Below are positions 60,160 through 64,000 of a stretch of 64,000 nucleotides of DNA, one piece after another. Each line of letters begins with the position of its first letter. Within the stretch, counting starts at the first letter, position 1. The DNA comes from Bradysia coprophila (Eukaryota > Arthropoda > Insecta > Diptera > Sciaridae): positions 7,110,140-7,174,139 of the forward strand of contig NC_050738.1 of assembly GCF_014529535.1 (NCBI RefSeq), in the 5' to 3' direction. The position numbers and the translations under genes were made by a program. The notes below the pieces were generated by a model, which was given only the letters and a program-made list of their open reading frames with translations, was not told the DNA's origin and ran no database searches.

Positions 60160-60385
60160 ATTGAAGGAAACGGGAATGTGACAGTAATAGTGTCAATTTG
60201 ACACTGTCAAAAATAAGCGAATCAAGTTTTTCAAGCAAATTACGTGACCAAGAAAATCGATTTCTCAAAACGACACTTAACTACTTTTAACGTAAATTAC
60301 GGAACAATAACAGATGATAGGTCAGTTTTGTGTAATTTAACAATAGTTGCCGATTATTGTCAATTTTGAGTGCATACAGGAAGAG

Positions 60386-60574
60386 ACAGTGTCACCCGGA
60401 ATCTGCTTCAGCTGATCCACACAAACAATTAAAACTCTTTACCCGTCTTTACTTTATACGGTTTTAACACTACCACGTGCGTGCGTGTGGCAGCTTCAAC
60501 CGTAGGAACAAGTATAGACAGTTTTTGTTGAATGTGCGGATCAGCTGCAGCAAATTTTCAGAATATTTACAGTA
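60386..60574. mobile_element. Divergent MITE copy of the CAGTCAGAGG-like family
   Basis: CTGCTTCAGCTGATCCACAC on the left and GTGCGGATCAGCTGCAGC on the right are inverted. The centre carries CACGTGCGTGCGTGTGGCAG, as in the 62670 copy. The outer CAGTCAGAGG ends have decayed to ACAGTGTCAC-like sequence. Confidence 0.65.
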
Positions 60575-61383
60575 AAAGGGATCCGAAAATCCAGATGAAG
60601 GCTATGTTAAAGCGATATGAACCCTTCACAGACTGTAATTATCTGATGATTATAGAATCTATTACTTCTTTCGATCGAAGTGTTTTCAAATTTCCAAAGT
60701 ATTGTAAAGAGACTAATCGCACTGAGTGCGAATAGACAAGTATTATAACGGGACGAGGAAATTAGTGATACTTGTCAATAAAATACTGTGTTGCACTTCT
60801 CCCTGTTCGATCATGCTGGTGTTCATGTTATTGTTTATATCAGTAGTTTCTTAGCCGGTTTATTCATCCACAAGGGAGTAAACTGACAAATATATATTAA
60901 ATATAAAGAACAGCATGAAACCAGCTAATTATTCAGGAAACACTCAATATTTTTATAATTTAATTGTATTCTTCATACAAAATAGAACGATTCTGCGTTT
61001 ACAAAAATTTATTTTCCGATAATTAAAATATTTTTAAAAACCATTTTAATGATTTTGCATTACTTTCTATTAAATATTAAAAAAGGCTGTCAAGAGACTG
61101 TCAGGAGACTGTCAGTTTTCTAGAACAGTTTAGAACTTTCATTTACTAACACATATAAACAATATCAAAGGCACATCGGAGCCATGTCAAAACATAGCCG
61201 ATTGTTGTTCTTGCTACGTTAAACTTGACGTGAGTTTTTTGTGTTGTTGAAGGATTATTTTCCTAAATAGGTTGATTTATCAAAATAAATTATAAAAATT
61301 GGGTGTTTCCTGACTAATTATGCACTTGAAATTTACCTAGTGTAGAAAGTGTGAATAAATAAAATTCTAATCCAACGTCTATT
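60575..61383. other. No gene recognised
   Basis: AT-rich DNA. A short direct repeat AGAGACTGTCAGGAGACTGTCAG occurs at about 61094-61115. No supported gene. Confidence 0.4.
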
Positions 61384-61561
61384 CATCTGTTATCTATAAC
61401 GAGGACGAAAATAATGACAAGCTTTGGATAATATGGTCTTTTATATAGTAAAATACATGTTTAAAAAAATTGAAGTACAAGATTTTAAATCAACAAATAC
61501 TTTGATCGATGGAAGTAATAGACCCGATAATAATAATGGTCATATGCTTGTCGGTAACAGG
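61384..61561. mobile_element. CCTGT-family dispersed repeat, copy D (reverse orientation)
   Basis: Reverse complement of copies A-C: CATCTGTTATCTATAACGAG, ATAATGACAAGCTTTGG, GAAGTACAAGATTTTAAATC, ACTTTGATCGATGGAAGTAA and GGTCATATGCTTGTCGGTAACAG in order. The 69-codon frame crossing it (61424-61633) is part of the repeat. Confidence 0.8.
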
Positions 61562-61852
61562 TTAAAGGAATTTAATGGAAGTGTTAGTTCTACTCAATTT
61601 TATAAAGGAGTGCATCAGTTCATTTACGACTGATGAAATTGTTGGTGTGTTTGCACGGCTGTATAGCCAGAAAACATCCGTGTAAACATATCAACAATTT
61701 TGTAACAATTTTGTGACGGCAAAGCAAAATACCAACAAATTGCAGAAATAAGGGTCATAAGCCAGGTATAGATGATCTAGAAGTGCTCTATGATATTCTA
61801 ACTTAGTCACATTAGTTATGTTAGACGAATAAACCGTTGCTATGGTATATTA

Positions 61853-61959
61853 TTAAGGCCAGTTCATACTCGCATAGATTTTTGCGATATATGCGACCAT
61901 GGGGCCAGTTCATACTCGCATAGATTTTTGCGATATATGCGACCATGAACTGGCCTTAA
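61853..61959. mobile_element. TTAA-flanked MITE with internal 46-bp tandem duplication
   Basis: TTAA at 61853-61856 and 61956-61959 flank inverted ends GGCCAGTTCAT / ATGAACTGGCC. TTAA duplication is typical of piggyBac-type elements. The interior is a 45-46-bp segment (GGCCAGTTCATACTCGCATA..GATATATGCGACCATG) present twice in tandem with no visible differences. No coding capacity. Confidence 0.85.
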
Positions 61960-62296
61960 AGTTCTTCGAATACTATCCTAGGTCTCGAGTAGCGATAATT
62001 GAGCAGTGAAATACAGCACCATCGTTTCTATAAAGTTGCTACCTTTAACTCTACTGTTTGCGTGACATTGAGAATTTTATTTCGTTTTTTTATTTCTACA
62101 TATTTTCCTTCCGATCGTCCGGATCAATAAATTTTACACAATAGGCGTCATTCCTATCATTATTGTTCGACAGATATTTACGTAATAGATAATATTTTAC
62201 TTCACTTACAGTGAGGTATTCTGTACCAAAAACATTTCGTTATTTGCACACCTATAACTATAACAGCATTTTCAAAATATTTTACGTTTAACTTCT

Positions 62297-62569
62297 ATGG
62301 GTGTTCGATTGAATGGCATAGTCGAAGCATTTCATGACAAAGACATGAAATCAATATATAATTTATATGCATTTCAGCAAAGCACTTTCCCAATCATCCA
62401 TCATTTTAAAAATAAACAAGTTTGTACGGAAATGTTAGACAAAAATGGAAAATTTTTGTCTATAGATATACTCTTTCTTAACAAACATATCTATAAATTG
62501 ATGTTTCGTGGGAATAGACGTATGTCGATTGTGTACATGAATGGAACTATCGAACTTAAATATGCATAA
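62297..62569 (+). CDS. Hypothetical 90-aa frame, unassigned
   Basis: An ATG-initiated 90-codon frame (MGVRLNGIVEAFHDKDMKSI at the start, MSIVYMNGTIELKYA at the end). The mixture of charged, aromatic and hydrophobic residues looks more protein-like than other frames in this half. The frame stays open a short way upstream to an acceptor-like TATAACAG at about 62256-62263, so it could be a terminal exon. No motif or family recognised; chance is a real alternative. Confidence 0.2.
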   Translation: MGVRLNGIVEAFHDKDMKSIYNLYAFQQSTFPIIHHFKNKQVCTEMLDKNGKFLSIDILFLNKHIYKLMFRGNRRMSIVYMNGTIELKYA

Positions 62570-62669
62570 CTTGATTGTTTGCTCAATGATACAAAATAAA
62601 AGATTTCAAACTTTCTTGGCAAAAAGCCAAAATTTTCTAGTTTTACTTAAAAATTGTCGCTATTTATTA

Positions 62670-62914
62670 CAGTCAGAGGCAGTGAAATTTTAACATGAAT
62701 TTGCTTCAAATGGTTTTCAGCTTACTCACTCATACAATGAAAACTGGGTATACAGTTTATACGGTTGAAGCTGCACGCACGTGTGTGGTAGTGGTAAAAC
62801 CGTACAAAGACGTGTAAACAGTTTTGATTGTTTGTATGGATCAGCTGAATTTGTGTGGATCAGCTGAAAAACAGTTGAAGCCAATTCATGCTAAAATTGC
62901 ATTGACTCTGACGG
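62670..62914. mobile_element. Full-length MITE, CAGTCAGAGGCAGTG family
   Basis: A 245-bp element from CAGTCAGAGGCAGTGAAATT to ATTGACTCTGACGG, with TA on both sides (62668-62669, 62915-62916). The right end carries small substitutions against the perfect mirror. The interior has a GCACGCACGTGTGTGG near-palindrome and a duplicated GTRTGGATCAGCTGAA word near 62838-62866. Longer than the 27154 copy (213 bp), so the two are different internal variants. Confidence 0.9.
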
Positions 62915-64000
62915 TACTCGATGGGAGAATAAAGCTCAGTCTATGAATGAAAATTTGAAAAATTTATTTATGTGGTAAAATCACAGCTTCTTTCCATAAA
63001 CAATAAAAATCATAATAATTTTTCCAATTACTTTCATAACTAGTCTTCTGTCGAACGATTTTTCACATTGAAAATCTTTGTCGACAATTGTGATTCTTGT
63101 AAAACTCATCAACACATGCTAACCCACATTGTGTTCTTTTTTCATGGAAGACTTGGTATATGTATGTTACATCGTACACTTTGCACTTTACAGAAATAAC
63201 AATAAAGTATACCAACGTACCTTGCATAATCTAAAACGTTTTATGAAATTAGCATTTTTTTAAAGAGATGAGCTTTGCACAGTTTGTTAATTTTAATTAC
63301 GAGATATTTGATTCAGATGCTTTGAAGAATTAACATTTGAATTTGTCATCAAATTTGAGCAATCGAAAGTACGTTTTATCTGTTAGTCGGAGGTAATGAT
63401 CACCTTATCTCCCTCTTAGTATTGACAGGTAATATTATATTCTTATTGAAATGATACCTTGTTGTGCGTATTGGCAACTCAGTTGTTGCGTCAGTCATGA
63501 CACCCCCTGGAGCCCGAACCAGACTGAAAAAATGGAAAATTATTCATAGACTTTGAAAAAATTTGCAGACCCTACTTCCATCAGTCAACAAAAATGTAGT
63601 TTCTGCGGTAAAATCTGGTAATTTGTTCTTGAAACACCCAAAAGCACTAAAGCAGTGACAATATTGTCGACAGAGGACGTTTTTTTTAAATTTCAAATAA
63701 AATGCTTAGCAGCTCCCAACTTGATAATGTTAATTCAACTTCTGTATTTGAGTTTTCAATTTTATGTTTCCTGTGTTTGTGTTGGCTGTTACAATAAATT
63801 TTCCCCGTTATTTATTCAATTTTAAATTGGAATTCCAGCCAAATATTTTGTTAATTAAAAATTTTGTCGCAATCTCTTTCTGCTAAGGGAATATCCGTAG
63901 GTGCATGTAAAAAACGACATGAGGTTTTCATGTGAAAAGGTCATTTGTGAGCTGAAAAAAAAAGAATTGGAGAAGTTAAATAATTTGCCGACTTATGTAA
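62915..64000. other. No gene recognised to the right edge
   Basis: AT-rich sequence with only short frames. Nothing conserved could be supported. Confidence 0.4.

Overview
The window is nuclear DNA of an insect, most likely a dipteran. The reasons are strong AT bias, spliced genes with short introns (53-93 bp is common) and standard GT-AG sites, AATAAA signals, animal peroxisomal and Golgi genes, metazoan-type retroelement relics and many small TIR/foldback elements. Assignment to a gnat-like lower dipteran is a guess from composition. There is no sign of bacterial, plasmid or phage DNA.

Layout. 1-4926 is a 37-bp satellite array that starts before the window. It is interrupted by a retroelement C-terminal fragment (3257-3971) and by 263 bp of unrelated DNA. 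5.5-6.0 kb is a 523-bp segment bounded by 28-bp inverted repeats, holding a second reverse-transcriptase tail. 8.4-27.4 kb is a compact gene cluster: PEX1 (minus, 14 exons, 989 aa), NAXD (plus, divergent from PEX1), a GALNT10/Pgant6-like polypeptide GalNAc-transferase (plus) and an uncharacterised 590-aa protein (plus). All four models were rebuilt exon by exon and every junction keeps the frame. PEX1 intron 7 carries a 2.4-kb minisatellite of 18-bp units with a 688-bp higher-order period. 27.4-64 kb (over 36 kb) has no recognisable conserved gene; it may be a gene desert or a large intron. It holds a 35-bp minisatellite, many TIR/foldback elements (a TA-flanked CAGTCAGAGGC family, a CCTGT-ended family, a TTAA-flanked element, GC-rich-core hairpins), a degenerate tRNA-like sequence and two weak small-gene candidates.

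The genes are not a pathway. PEX1 is a peroxisome-biogenesis AAA ATPase, NAXD repairs damaged NAD(P)H and the GalNAc-transferase starts mucin-type O-glycosylation in the Golgi. PEX1 and NAXD share a 452-bp intergenic region that may be a bidirectional promoter. I found no convincing undescribed multi-gene system. The most unusual items are the in-frame higher-order minisatellite inside PEX1, an apparent GC-AG intron in the 590-aa gene, a possible signal-type first exon of NAXD, and the diversity of palindromic elements in the gene-poor half.
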